A DNA stretch of 64,000 bases from Anopheles merus (lineage: Eukaryota; Arthropoda; Insecta; Diptera; Culicidae), in the NCBI RefSeq assembly GCF_017562075.2, contig NC_054082.1, forward strand, positions 55,120,681-55,184,680, in the 5' to 3' direction. The notes under the pieces are model-generated. The model searched no databases and was not told where the DNA came from. It saw nothing but the letters and a program-made list of their open reading frames with translations. Positions 22,801-33,140 of the stretch are shown here, piece by piece (position 1 is the stretch's first letter; each line of letters opens with the position of its first letter). A program made the position numbers and the translations under genes.

Positions 22801-25800
22801 CGTTCGATGAGGCATTTTTTGTTGCTTTTCTTCTCGCTTTCCACGCCACCGTAGGTGAAATTGGATTGCGTGAACGTGCCACCGCCAGATCTTGCCGATG
22901 CGATCGAAGTGATGCGTTGATCGTACGTTGCGCTGTGCGCCGTTAATAAATAGTTTAGTGGTCATTTTTGCATTGTAATTTGTCCCTCATCCACCTCATC
23001 GTTAGGTGCGCACGGTAGTGCAGTATCGCGGCATCAAGGGGCTACAAGTTTGTGGACCATCCGTCTCACCTATCGTTCCCTGAAGCTTTGGCGCGTAGTA
23101 CCAATTTGAGAGCACGCCAAAGCGATCCCACTCCTTACGGTGATGAACTGCTGGCCGAAGGGTGTACAGCGCGTTTTGCTGATAAAAAAGGGCAGCAGGA
23201 ACTGGAACCAGGCTTCGACACAAACCCGGTGCAAGGGAAATGGGGAAAAGGCAGAGGGCAGAATTGCTGCAAAACGGAAGGCAACTACTGGACGGACCCT
23301 TTCGGGTCGCCTCTAGGAAACTAGCCAGAATGGGGAACGCACCAGAATGAAGCCTCTTGACTTGCCTCGGCCCATTCAGGTTTGGTTGCATCGGTTTTCG
23401 ACGTTATTGTAGCGTTCGTTGTTCGTCATCGAAGCTGTCTCGGTACGGGAGCTCGGAGCTAGGTTCGATCGCGAGAGGGCAACTATTAATGGCAGAATAC
23501 TTAAAAATAATTGGCCAACCGGGGGGATAAAATTACTACTTTTTTCGCCTGTTCCGTCGGCCATCGTCGTCGTCGCCGTCATCATCATCGCCGTCGTCCT
23601 CTTTATCGTTGTTGCCACTCCTTCCGCAGGTGGCAGTTTAATTAAGAACGCGGTCGGCGGATCGGTTGCGCCGGTGGAGATTGCGGAGCAGTTCGGCATC
23701 GCTGTGCGTTCCATTCCGCCTGCCCTCACTGCGTGCCCTTCTGTTGGGGCTATCTCGCTATCGAGAATCGATTGCGACGATTGCGGGAGCGCGGGGAACG
23801 GGTAGCGTGCGGCGTGTTTTAATTTGAGCTACATATAGCGCAGTAGCCTCATACGCGTACGGTATTTTTATTCATTAATATTCCACGAATCGTAGGCTCG
23901 TGTGGACTCTTTTACCAAGGAACGGTTGAGGCTAGATGCAAGTAACAAGGAAGAGGATGGAGATAAGTCTCCTGCAAAAAAAACGCACTATCGAATCCGA
24001 TCTGTTTGCCCAGTGCAATCCCGCGTCCGTTCATCCAGCCATCCATCTATCCTTCCATCTACGTGGTGGCCGTGACCATGAACGGTGGACTGTGTTATTT
24101 GGAGCAATTGGCGTGATTGGCAGCCTTTTCGCCGGTGGCCAAAGCGGTGGTACAGAACAACAGGTGTCCGGTGCTTCGCGGGTGCATCATCATAAACAGG
24201 AGATTGGGAGTGGCACCAATTGGGTGCGCTCGACTTCAGGGAGCAGGTTTTCCTTATGCCATGTTGTCTATTCTTCCAAGCTGCTGCATGATTGGCGTTT
24301 TTTTTGCTGCTGGTACGCTTATTGCGTTGGGTCACTGCACTGCAGTTTGTCCTTTTGCAGCCATGCACGAATTTCTGGACATGATGTACAGAAAAATGGG
24401 TTAAATGCAGGAAACGTTAAAGAAAAAAAAATTCTCTTAAACTCGCTCACTATCGAAAACGCACATAAACTGGGTTGAATAGGTCTTTAACATACAGCAT
24501 AAATATTGTAACGGTATAGAAGTGAAGGAGCTTTCTGATGTTGTGTTTACCTTACCACTATGTAGCAGATTGATAGAAAACTGTATACAGCCATTGCCAG
24601 TCCATCGAACGACGTGTAGAAATGGAAATGCCGAAACGATGCTGTTTTGCCGTAGGTCATGGCCATGTGGTGTTCGATGGGGTGCGAGCAGTTCTGCTTT
24701 CTTAAAAAATACATATATGTTTGCTCTACCAGCTGTGTGTATTTTATCGTACTTTATAACTGCTGGTCTCGCAGCAGATGTTTGTTTCGTCTACCAACCA
24801 TCGCGAGTGAGAAGATGAATCGAAAAGACTCACCAAAAAGAGGGTAACAGTAACAAATAACAAGAGTGCAAAAGAGAGCTGGCAATATATGAGTGTGGTG
24901 CTGTACAGTGTGTTTAGTGAATTTGATGTGAACTGCGTGCGGGGTTATTACTCTTTGCGCCAAATGAGTTTATTTTGTGTTAACGAAGTGCGAAGTCCAT
25001 TCGAATGCCGTTAGAGCATTTTGATTCACAATTTTTTTGTTTTTTATGGAGCTTAACTTGTACTCTTTAGGGGTAAGATTTTATACTATTTTTGGTGCAT
25101 TTGGTTTGACAAAATGTATTGAATAAATTAGACCTTTTTCCCACAATGCTTTTTCATCATGGTGTCACTCTGATGGTGTCAATAGAACAGTTTGAACATT
25201 GACAAAAAACCAGACACAGTAAAGTCACCATTACCGCTCAACGCTCGCCGACGTGCTTTTGCATGCCATTATTTACCAGCATAGCCACACATCGTCGCCG
25301 GCAGTGACCGTCTGGTGTCGGAAACCCGAACCTATCCTAACAAAATAAAAATTGAGACAGGTTCGTTGACCTTCTTTCCGGTTTGGAATCGGCTGCCGCT
25401 CCTTGCACCGGCCATTATCACGCCGCGGTCTCCGCGGACACTTGCCGCTACCAAGCTGGGCCGGGTACGTAAACTCTCGTTTCTGTTGGCTCTTTTTTGC
25501 TTGCTTCATTTCTCTTCGCATTCGCTGTCGCGTTTGCTTTCTGAAGGAACTCATCCACAGTCTCGGTGGGTTCCTGCTGCCTCCGTCAACCCGGCAACGG
25601 CTCCGATGCGATGGCGCTGGGTTTGAGTGATGGAGACGCACTTTGGATTCGTTTTGTACCGACCGCCGTCATCACCAACACATTGACAAACTAACCTACA
25701 GTCGTTCCTTGGTAGCGGTATCTTACCCTCGTATCCGGTCCCCACCTACCCGGGTACCAGGAGGTTGACGGGAAGTGGTAACCGAAACAGCAGCAAAAAA

Positions 25801-26085
25801 GCATCCTGCAAAATTATTAGCAAACCTACGGCTTCATGACAGCGCAGGGAAGTTGGGTGCGCAGATGTTGGACATTTCGGTTTCTTCGTCGATGGCGGCT
25901 GCTTTACGATGTTACGCGTGTGTTTGCTAACGTGTGTAGATGAGCAGTTTCGTTGGCTTACGACAGTATACGTTTATTTATCGCGAGTTTAAGGGTTATT
26001 GTTTAAGCGAGGGCAACTGACCGATTTTACTTTGTGCTTTATTTAGATTTAGTGTTAACGGTGTGTCTAAAATTTAGGTTCACTC
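19886..26085. other. Long non-coding stretch, no gene or repeat boundary seen
   Basis: About 6.2 kb. It includes the longest open frame of the window (23936-24478, plus, 180 codons) and frames at 21619-22068 and 23419-23805. None has a recognisable domain or a convincing codon pattern, and each is overlapped by frames on the other strand. The stretch 21.6-25.8 kb is GC-richer than its surroundings and could hold regulatory DNA or an unrecognised exon, but nothing specific can be shown. Confidence 0.5.
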
Positions 26086-26087
26086 TA

Positions 26088-26427
26088 CAATCTGTTCCCG
26101 AGTTACGCGGTTTCTGCGTTCCCGACGAATCTGCGTAACTCGAATATCCGCGTAAGTCGAATTTCACGTTTTTTGACTAAAATACTATTGATTACTCGGA
26201 TTTTTTATTTTATTCAGTACTTTTATACACTTTATCATTTATTTGTTATGATTCGTGCAGAAAATTCTAATATGGATTTTAAGCGGTTTCAGTTTGTTAG
26301 CCAAAGTGCAATTTATAACGAACTTGAAGCAAATTGTACCGATTTGACATTTAATCTGTCAAATTCAGAAAACTGCGTATCTCCGAATTCGCGTATTTCG
26401 AGAACTGTGTGACTCGAGAACAGACTG
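26088..26427. mobile_element. TA-flanked MITE, 340 bp
   Basis: It is bounded by TA (26086-26087 and 26428-26429). The imperfect inverted ends are CAATCTGTTCCCGAGTTACG on the left and the complement of CAGTCTGTTCTCGAGTCACA on the right. Subterminal GCGTAACTCGAA and GCGTATTTCGAG motifs recur. The arrangement fits a non-autonomous pogo- or mariner-type element. A 79-codon frame at 26173-26412 lies within it and has no recognisable feature. Confidence 0.85.
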
Positions 26428-26653
26428 TATATTGATTTACATAGATATTAAAAATCAAAATAAGACGTTTTAGAAAAACTATAAGTATAAAATTAAAATA
26501 AAAGTGTCTGTAATTCAAGATGATGCTTTACAATTAGGATATACTGAAAAGAAGTGCTGTTTTAAAACAGAATTTAATATTTAAAAGATTTAAGCTAAGT
26601 TAATTATCGTGAGTGGTATTCCATATCACGCATGATATGACTATTCTTTACAG

Positions 26654-27231
26654 TGTTCTGGCAACTAAGGTTCTCCAGCCTGGACGTGGACTATGGTTCG
26701 GGGCCTCAACAGAAGTGGTCCGCAAAAAAAAATTAAGGAAAGGTTTGTTACGATACGCATAGTATACAGTGAAATCTCTCTTAGGTAATTTTTTAAGAGA
26801 CCGTCAGCTTACACAGATATTTATGTTGCGGAAAATTAATGAAGCTGTTGCTAAAGTACCCAAGACACCAAAGCAAAAATATGACATCTTTTGTCCAATA
26901 TTTATGTGAACTGCCATCCAAAAATTCATCTTAGAGAATTTTGGATGCCAAATCGCATATGCAGTTTAAAGAATATTCGTCTTGAAGACACAGAATATGT
27001 ATGGAATACGACGGGACCGTCAAAATGTTCATCTTAAAGAAGAGATTTCACTGTAATTGTTTTTTTTCCACAATGAAGAATATATTTTCAACAGGCACAT
27101 CTAGAAAAATATTTAAACATATTTTCGTTTGAAAACTTTGAACCTAGTCTATTAAATATATCATCAGTAGATGAGGGCCGCGGCTAGTGTATTTCCAAAG
27201 CCAAGAGGATCCTAAAAAGGTTGAAGAGCAG
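26654..27231. mobile_element. Probable older hAT-like MITE, split by a TA-flanked MITE
   Basis: An exact 8-bp repeat CTTTACAG lies at 26646-26653 and 27232-27239. The enclosed ends, CAGTGTTCTGGCAACT (overlapping the left repeat) and the complement of CTGCTCTTCAACCT, look like decayed hAT termini, and GAAGTGGTCCGC near 26713 resembles hAT MITE interiors. A family T MITE (26767-27053) sits inside. The TIR match is weak, so the call rests mainly on the flanking repeat. That repeat also recurs at 27250-27257. Confidence 0.5.
26767..27053. mobile_element. TA-flanked MITE, family T, copy 2 (287 bp)
   Basis: It is bounded by TA (26765-26766 and 27054-27055). The ends are CAGTGAAATCTCTCTTAGG and the complement of CAGTGAAATCTCTTCTTTAA. 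It is the reverse-oriented relative of the element at 17793-18131: shared landmarks include TTCAAGACGAAT and GGCAGTTCACA on the complement. It is about 50 bp shorter than copy 1, through internal deletions. No coding capacity. Confidence 0.88.
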
Positions 27232-27257
27232 CTTTACAGTTTACAGCAGCTTTACAG

Positions 27258-27440
27258 CAGTGCTTTTCAATCTGTTTCACGGACCACTTAGGTTTACACA
27301 AATATTTTCAGGAGCCCATCATCAAATATGGTCAATTATTATTCTAGTCAACCCTTTTTAAATTTTAATATTGATTTAAAAACCAATTATTTTGCGAACT
27401 ATGCTTGTTTACGCCACGGACCACAGACTGGAGACCACTG
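27258..27440. mobile_element. hAT-type MITE, 183 bp
   Basis: The ends are CAGTGCTTTTCAATCTGT and the complement of CAGTGGTCTCCAGTCTGT (14 of 18 match). The flanks CTTTACAG (27250-27257) and ATTTACAT (27441-27448) match at 6 of 8 positions, so the duplication has decayed. CACGGACCAC occurs near both ends, as in the MITE at 8911-9120, which is probably a relative. Confidence 0.75.
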
Positions 27441-27448
27441 ATTTACAT

Positions 27449-30400
27449 GTTATTACTGTCTCTAAATATATAAACAACATAAGCTATGAAGCTACATGAA
27501 TTTAATAATTGTCAGCTGTAAACATAATTATTATATTTATAATAGTATTAGTTAAGCTTGAAATAACAATGGTTTTATTATGATTGATGATAATTAATAT
27601 AACATTACAATTTATTGCACCATCAACGATTCATTGTGTAGAGTTATCTTTAGAGGCTACATGCGGGAATAATTTGCGCAATTTGTATTATGTTATTCTT
27701 ATTATATTATTATTATACATTTGTGTAGATCAAAAATTGATTAAGATTATAAAAACATATAATATATAATGTATTAAAAAAAAAGTTCAGTTTTATGTAC
27801 CATGAGTTACTATGACTGTATTTCTAAGCATTGTCGATGACAATATGACGAGTAGAACTTGTTTATTTGAAATTTAAATCCTTTCTATAGATACAAAATT
27901 TCAGGTATGGAGGGTAACATATAAATATGGGTCAGCGAGTCTTCTAAATTGGATTATGTTATAAGTTTATTAACTTAGTGGTTCGTAGGAACATACGTAA
28001 TTCAATGTAATTATTAGGATAAATTTCAAGTACACGTACATAACGTTTGCGCTCTAATGTTAGTTTTACGAGGCAAGCATTAATGAACAGATTGCTCGGA
28101 AAATGAAAGGATCACATGAAAACTAATGGCGCAAATTCCTCATTAAAATTATTACCGGGTGTTCCTTTTGTTGTTGTTGTTCATATTTTTACTCCGCACC
28201 AACGATGGTCTAACGACATTCAAAACGTTTCGTATGTTCGCCACACATATCGGCCGACTTTTTATAAGTTTATTTCCATTTTTCATTCTGTTTTGGCACA
28301 TATGTGTACGGCGGATTATAGTGTACGCCAGTGATGCTGAGAGTAATGAGACCAAAAAGCGATATTTCGAGATGCTAGCATTTTGGCAAAGAAGCGTGTG
28401 GTAGAGCGATAGGGCTTTAGATGAAGCATCCACCGAGAAAGAAAATTAGAATTTTCTAATTATGACGATTCTGCACGCCAGTCACATTGAATAATCGGGC
28501 GTAATGAGCACAGCGTATAGGTAGAAGCTTTCACTGGCATAGTGCTGGTTTGAAAATGCATTCTAAAAGCAAAATTGAGCTTCCTCCCTCGTTGATGTGA
28601 TGGGGAGGTTGATGGGAGCAACAGAGTACGGCAAGGCGTTTGTTTCTTTTGGCATGTGATAATATATTTATCATGCGAGACCAACCATTGGCGGTTTTGT
28701 GATTTTCCCCCATATTATCCCTATTTATTTGGAACATGAAGAATGTGCCATAGCATTGCACAACCTCATTCAAAAGGCTTCACTATTTTAGCTTATCGTT
28801 TGCTAACGAGGCAATGCGAAATGGCCTTAGGTGGTTAATGAGATGTTTTGTCTGCTTAATGGCAAACATGTTTTCATTCGGGTGGATTGATGCTTAACGA
28901 TTTGTAGGCGATTGTGTTCCTTTTGACATCGAAACAATCCTTAGCATTCTTTACAGAAATGGTTCAATGTGAATGTTATGGGAGAAAGATGATTGACTGG
29001 AATAGGTTACGAATACGAATAAAGTTAACATTGTAATGTCTCGCGTGTGCTAACGTGCTTTGGCATCGTTTGATGTAGTATGTATTGTTATGAAATAGAT
29101 GTTTAGTCTAAAACATACAAAATGTAAAGTCAATGAACGCACGCAATAAAAGTAGATAAATCCTTTTTTTACATGGCGTTTTATAGAATACAGGTATACA
29201 TTGTTTAGCGAATCGTGCTGAGTGTGATAATCGATTCATGAAAAAAGGCGAACAGCAGGGGTGAATTCGTAATGAGACCTTAATTTTAATACACATTGCA
29301 CGCGGAACATTAATCACAAAACAGCTTTGAAGCATCCCATTTCTACAGCGTATGGTAAAAAATGGCATTTCTTCCGAGTGCAAAAACACGATTGTATGCT
29401 CAAAACACTTGGCTAAAAAGTAAATGAATCCAGAACTAAGCGACTATGGCGAAATCATCTAAAGCGAACTGATGCAAACGCGTTACATTAGGGTGGGCGC
29501 GCAAGGTTGGAAACCAGCAGCCTGCAAGGCATATAAATATAAATAGCTGAAAGAAACAAACATCCATTAAAGAATAGAAATGTTAAACAACGGAAAGCGA
29601 GCAACCGGAACCGGAGCCCCAGTGCCCGCAGTCATAATTGTGGGAGAATGGTGATGGATGTGCATTTTTTCACCGCCGCACATCATTTTTGTTTTGCTGC
29701 AATGTTTTGATGCTCAGGGGTTGGTTGCTGCCGAACCGCGGGTAATCTCGCGAATCTGCGGCTCGAACACTCGGCATGCACCACACCACTTCCGAACGGC
29801 AAAACAGGGTATGATCGAAGCTGAAACATTGAGGAGTAAAAACACATGCCACAAACACTCTCACACACACACACATAAGCACGAACGCAACGATGTATTT
29901 GAAAAAGCATTCTTGTAACGCATCATAACAAGTGCAAAGTTTTTCCCAAAAGCTTACAAACCCAACCCAGCCCTAGGTTCGAGGATCGGTACAGATGGGG
30001 CAAGAACGCTGAAGTGTACATGTATCACACGGACAGGCACCGGCACCGCCACCGCTGTCGGCTTACTATCATGCGTAGTCTCATTATGCTTGTGGGCAAT
30101 TTAATCAATTCTAAAGCGAACGCAGCGATCGCACCACCGTACGCACAGCTCGCCCCGCCTCTGCTCAACTTTCGGGCGGGGTGGTGCGCCTCTACGGCCG
30201 ATCCGGGGAGGCGGTGGATCTTGGACATGGATAAAGTGATGTTTTCGTTGTAGTGTGTTTCGCGAAACAATTCGCGGCTCCGATCGCGAAGGGTAGGGCA
30301 AAAGAGGCAGGAGAAGGCTTTTAATTGAGGAGAAAAATCGCGACGGTCCCGTTAAAATGGTGCAGAGAATGAGTAGCTCCGGAAATCGGAACCGGGTAGC

Positions 30401-30521
30401 CGATCGAGTGGTGAGGTGGGAACGCCAGTCACAAAGAAGCGTTGGTTTTGCGAGCAGCCCGAGAACGCCCAGTGTGTGTCTATGTGTTTACGCAACGGAT
30501 CGTCCCGTTTGGATATTGTTT
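27449..30521. other. Non-coding stretch, no gene seen
   Basis: About 3.1 kb, AT-rich to about 29.5 kb and GC-richer after that. A short (CA)n run lies at 29862-29876. Frames of 60-93 codons are not recognisable. Confidence 0.55.
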
Positions 30522-30613
30522 TTGATTCTAGGTGGGAGAAAAAAAGGTAATTATGTGTATCATCGCCGGCAGCGCTTTAGCTAGGCGGTTGTGGGATGGA
30601 CGGTCCTACGGGA
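30522..30613 (+). repeat. 92-bp segment, likely source of the inverted copy at 31951-32042
   Basis: This segment matches the complement of 31951-32042 at 88 of 92 positions with no gap. It begins TTGATTCTAGGTGGGAG and ends GATGGACGGTCCTACGGGA. It is not flanked by SINE sequence or by an obvious duplication, so it looks like the original locus. I do not recognise it as a known small RNA: no tRNA, U6 or 5S features are visible, and neither H/ACA nor C/D boxes are convincing. Confidence 0.8.
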
Positions 30614-31926
30614 AGTAGGATGGCCAGGGATGGCCGGGACGGTAGCTACATGGTAGTCGGTGATAATAGTCGTAGGAAAGCGAGCATGCTAGAGAGACGG
30701 TAGTCGAATCTTGAACGGCATTAAAAAAAACGCAGCATTGGACGCGAAACCTGTCATCATGATGGTTGGAGCGAGCAGCGAGTACAACAGCCGAAGACCG
30801 CGGGCGGGTTGATAAACTCTACGCGCGATCGACGAGGAATCCGTGCAGACTGGGTCGCCTCGATTGTGGTCGTTGCGCTTTTAACGCCGTGTATGGCATT
30901 CGACCCCTTCGGGATGGGTGCATCGTACCGGGGTGACTGGAAATCTAGTAAAACATCCATCAAATTAGCATAATTATCAGCGTGAGCGGCTGGGCCGAGA
31001 CTGCCAACTTGTACCCAGTTCTGGCGGTGTCTTAAAAAACTGATGTCTCAATTCAGCAACGCATGCATGAATTCTATGAGGATGAACAAAGTTCTGCACC
31101 ATGTTGCTTCCTTTTAGAAAAATCCCTATAGCAAGATCAGCAAATGTCAAAGACATATGCTTTGTTCGATTAATAACTTCGAGTGATCGTGGATGAAATG
31201 GAATGATTGTATCGCATCGCGATACTGGTGAGTTGATATTTCACGAAACAGATAGTCATCTCACAGTGGATAGATAATAGCTACGAGACCTTGGTACAGA
31301 TCTCAGGTACCGGGGGGAATCGAGTGATAATGATACAACTACGAATTGAATGATCATCTAATTTTCTGTGCCAAATAGGCCTCGGCACGGTGACGAGTCT
31401 TTGTCCAGGCCGCTTATAAAACGATGGCGTCATCATCGATTCCTTGGACCGCGCTACAACTGAACCCGCCGGCCATTATTACTGATCGTCACCCTCCGAA
31501 ACTAATTCGCCGTCAGATGGTGATTCATAATTGTTTGAAAATTGTACTTTTTCTATGAAAGAAGAAACAGCGAAGGTCAGCAATTTATTTGCATTACTCG
31601 GTTACCCCGGAGTTTATTATTAGTAGCAGTAGTAGAATTCATCGTTACACGGTCGGCAGCCCAGTTAATTCTATCAATAGGTCATGAGGGGATACTCACT
31701 TAAATAAATCTCGATTCTACGAATCAATAAAGAAAAGTATATCTTGTCACTTAAATTATGCAGTAGTATTAAAACTTCCTACAGGGATTTGTTTGAAAGA
31801 TGCAAAAGTATTATTTCATAAGAATAATAAAAAAACTGTTAATAGATTTACCGTATGGTTCCCGTAAATGTACTTATGAAGTACGCCGAACACAATATAC
31901 CATTGGCAATTGGTCATATTTGCGCT
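30614..31926. other. Non-coding stretch between the inverted 92-bp copies, no gene seen
   Basis: About 1.3 kb. No repeat boundary or coding frame above 70 codons was found. The segment contains ordinary-looking mixed sequence with small AT-rich islands. Confidence 0.55.
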
Positions 31927-31939
31927 ACTATTCTAAATT

Positions 31940-32209
31940 CTACTATTTTTTCCAGTAGGACCGTCCATCCCACTACCGCCTAGCTAAAGCGCTGCCGGCG
32001 ATGATACACATAATTACCTTTTTTTCTCCCTTCTAGAATCAAGGCCTGCCTGTACCACTTGTGGGGTTGGCTTTCAGTTACTTAATGATTTCCCCTCATA
32101 GCAGGATAGTAGGTCCTACGTATGACGGAACGGTTCATTCGGGGCTTGAACCCATGATGGGCATGTTGGTAAACAGTACAATTTGACGACTGTACCACCA
32201 GACCAGCCC
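31940..32209 (-). mobile_element. Chimeric retrocopy: SINE head fused to a 92-bp non-SINE segment
   Basis: On the minus strand the copy starts near 32207 with the family A SINE head; the B-box-like GGTTCAAGCCC has its complement at 32142-32152. It follows the SINE to GGCAGGCCTTGA (about 32039), where a normal copy would continue ACCGACAACGG. Instead the sequence switches through the shared TTGA into the 92-bp segment (31951-32042), then an A-rich tail. Flanks ACTATTCTAAATT (31927-31939) and ACTATTTCAAATT (32210-32222) match at 11 of 13 positions and may be the target duplication. A template switch during reverse transcription would explain the structure. A break-repair event is the alternative. 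Confidence 0.7.
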
Positions 32210-32222
32210 ACTATTTCAAATT

Positions 32223-33132
32223 ACTCGAGAGAAAAAGGAATCTCGCCCTGGAATTGTATTCCTAATAGAACAAGTCATTTGAGTTTTTGTTCTCATCCGC
32301 CGCGAGCTTACTGGCCCCGCTAGCAGTGAACCTTCAAAATAACAACAACAGTATCAAACGCTGAAAAGCTAGAGAATAGCAAAAAAAGCTTCGTCCACAA
32401 GGTTACCATAAATCAGCGGCTAACTCACGGGAGTTAAGCTAATACTTGCCATTATTTGCCACAATAAGGAAGGCAGCGCAAAGTGCGCGCGCAGGCTGGG
32501 TGAGGTAAGAAATCTAAAATTCTAATCGCTTCGTCGGTATAAATCATGCTCTGAACGGGGAACTAAACGGAGAGGACTGCAGGCTGGAGACGGGTGGAAA
32601 CAAGTTAAGGTTACTAAACGATCAATGCTTCCATGCTGGATAGATCGAAGGTGGGGAGCCGGCAATGGAGAGGGTGGATTGGGGATCTTGATATTGCATA
32701 GTGATTTTGCGTTGGATTGGGTCTGAAACTGAAAGCGTGCGGCCAGTTCGCGGCCAATTGGTTCGATTTGCCACCTCTTGGTTGCTGACCATGAATGTTT
32801 GACGGTCTGTTGCACCTTCAACTCCTGGCTACCCAAGACGAACGCGCAGTCGTGCCTGCTGAGTGCACCTTGTGAGAAACCTGGCGTAGAAACGATGCTA
32901 AAAAATCCTTCACAATTAAAAACAGGCCATTTTTATCATTCGTGAGAATATGTTTGGCATGCACAATCGTTTTTAAAATGGATATGCATATTCTCATTTA
33001 TAGTATTTTCCGTATAAGAAGACAATAATTTAAAAATGTATGCTTTGATCAGTAAAATATTCGTTGTTAGAATGTAGTATTGCAATGTCCTTTGGCATAA
33101 CTTTGTTTTCTCTTTCATTCTATGCTATTATA
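32223..33132. other. Non-coding stretch, no gene seen
   Basis: About 0.9 kb between the chimeric SINE and the first hAT element. A 104-codon minus-strand frame at 32522-32836 has no recognisable domain. Confidence 0.55.
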
Positions 33133-33140
33133 TTCTAATC

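Noticed and set aside
23936..24478. Longest open frame, 180 codons, plus strand
   Set aside because: No recognisable domain, random-looking composition, and a 126-codon frame on the other strand overlaps it. Length alone does not support a gene in 64 kb.
30522..32042. 92-bp inverted repeats as ends of a 1.5-kb TIR transposon
   Set aside because: There is no target duplication outside them, and the right copy joins SINE sequence through TTGA. A chimeric retrocopy fits better, though a local inversion or repair event is still possible.
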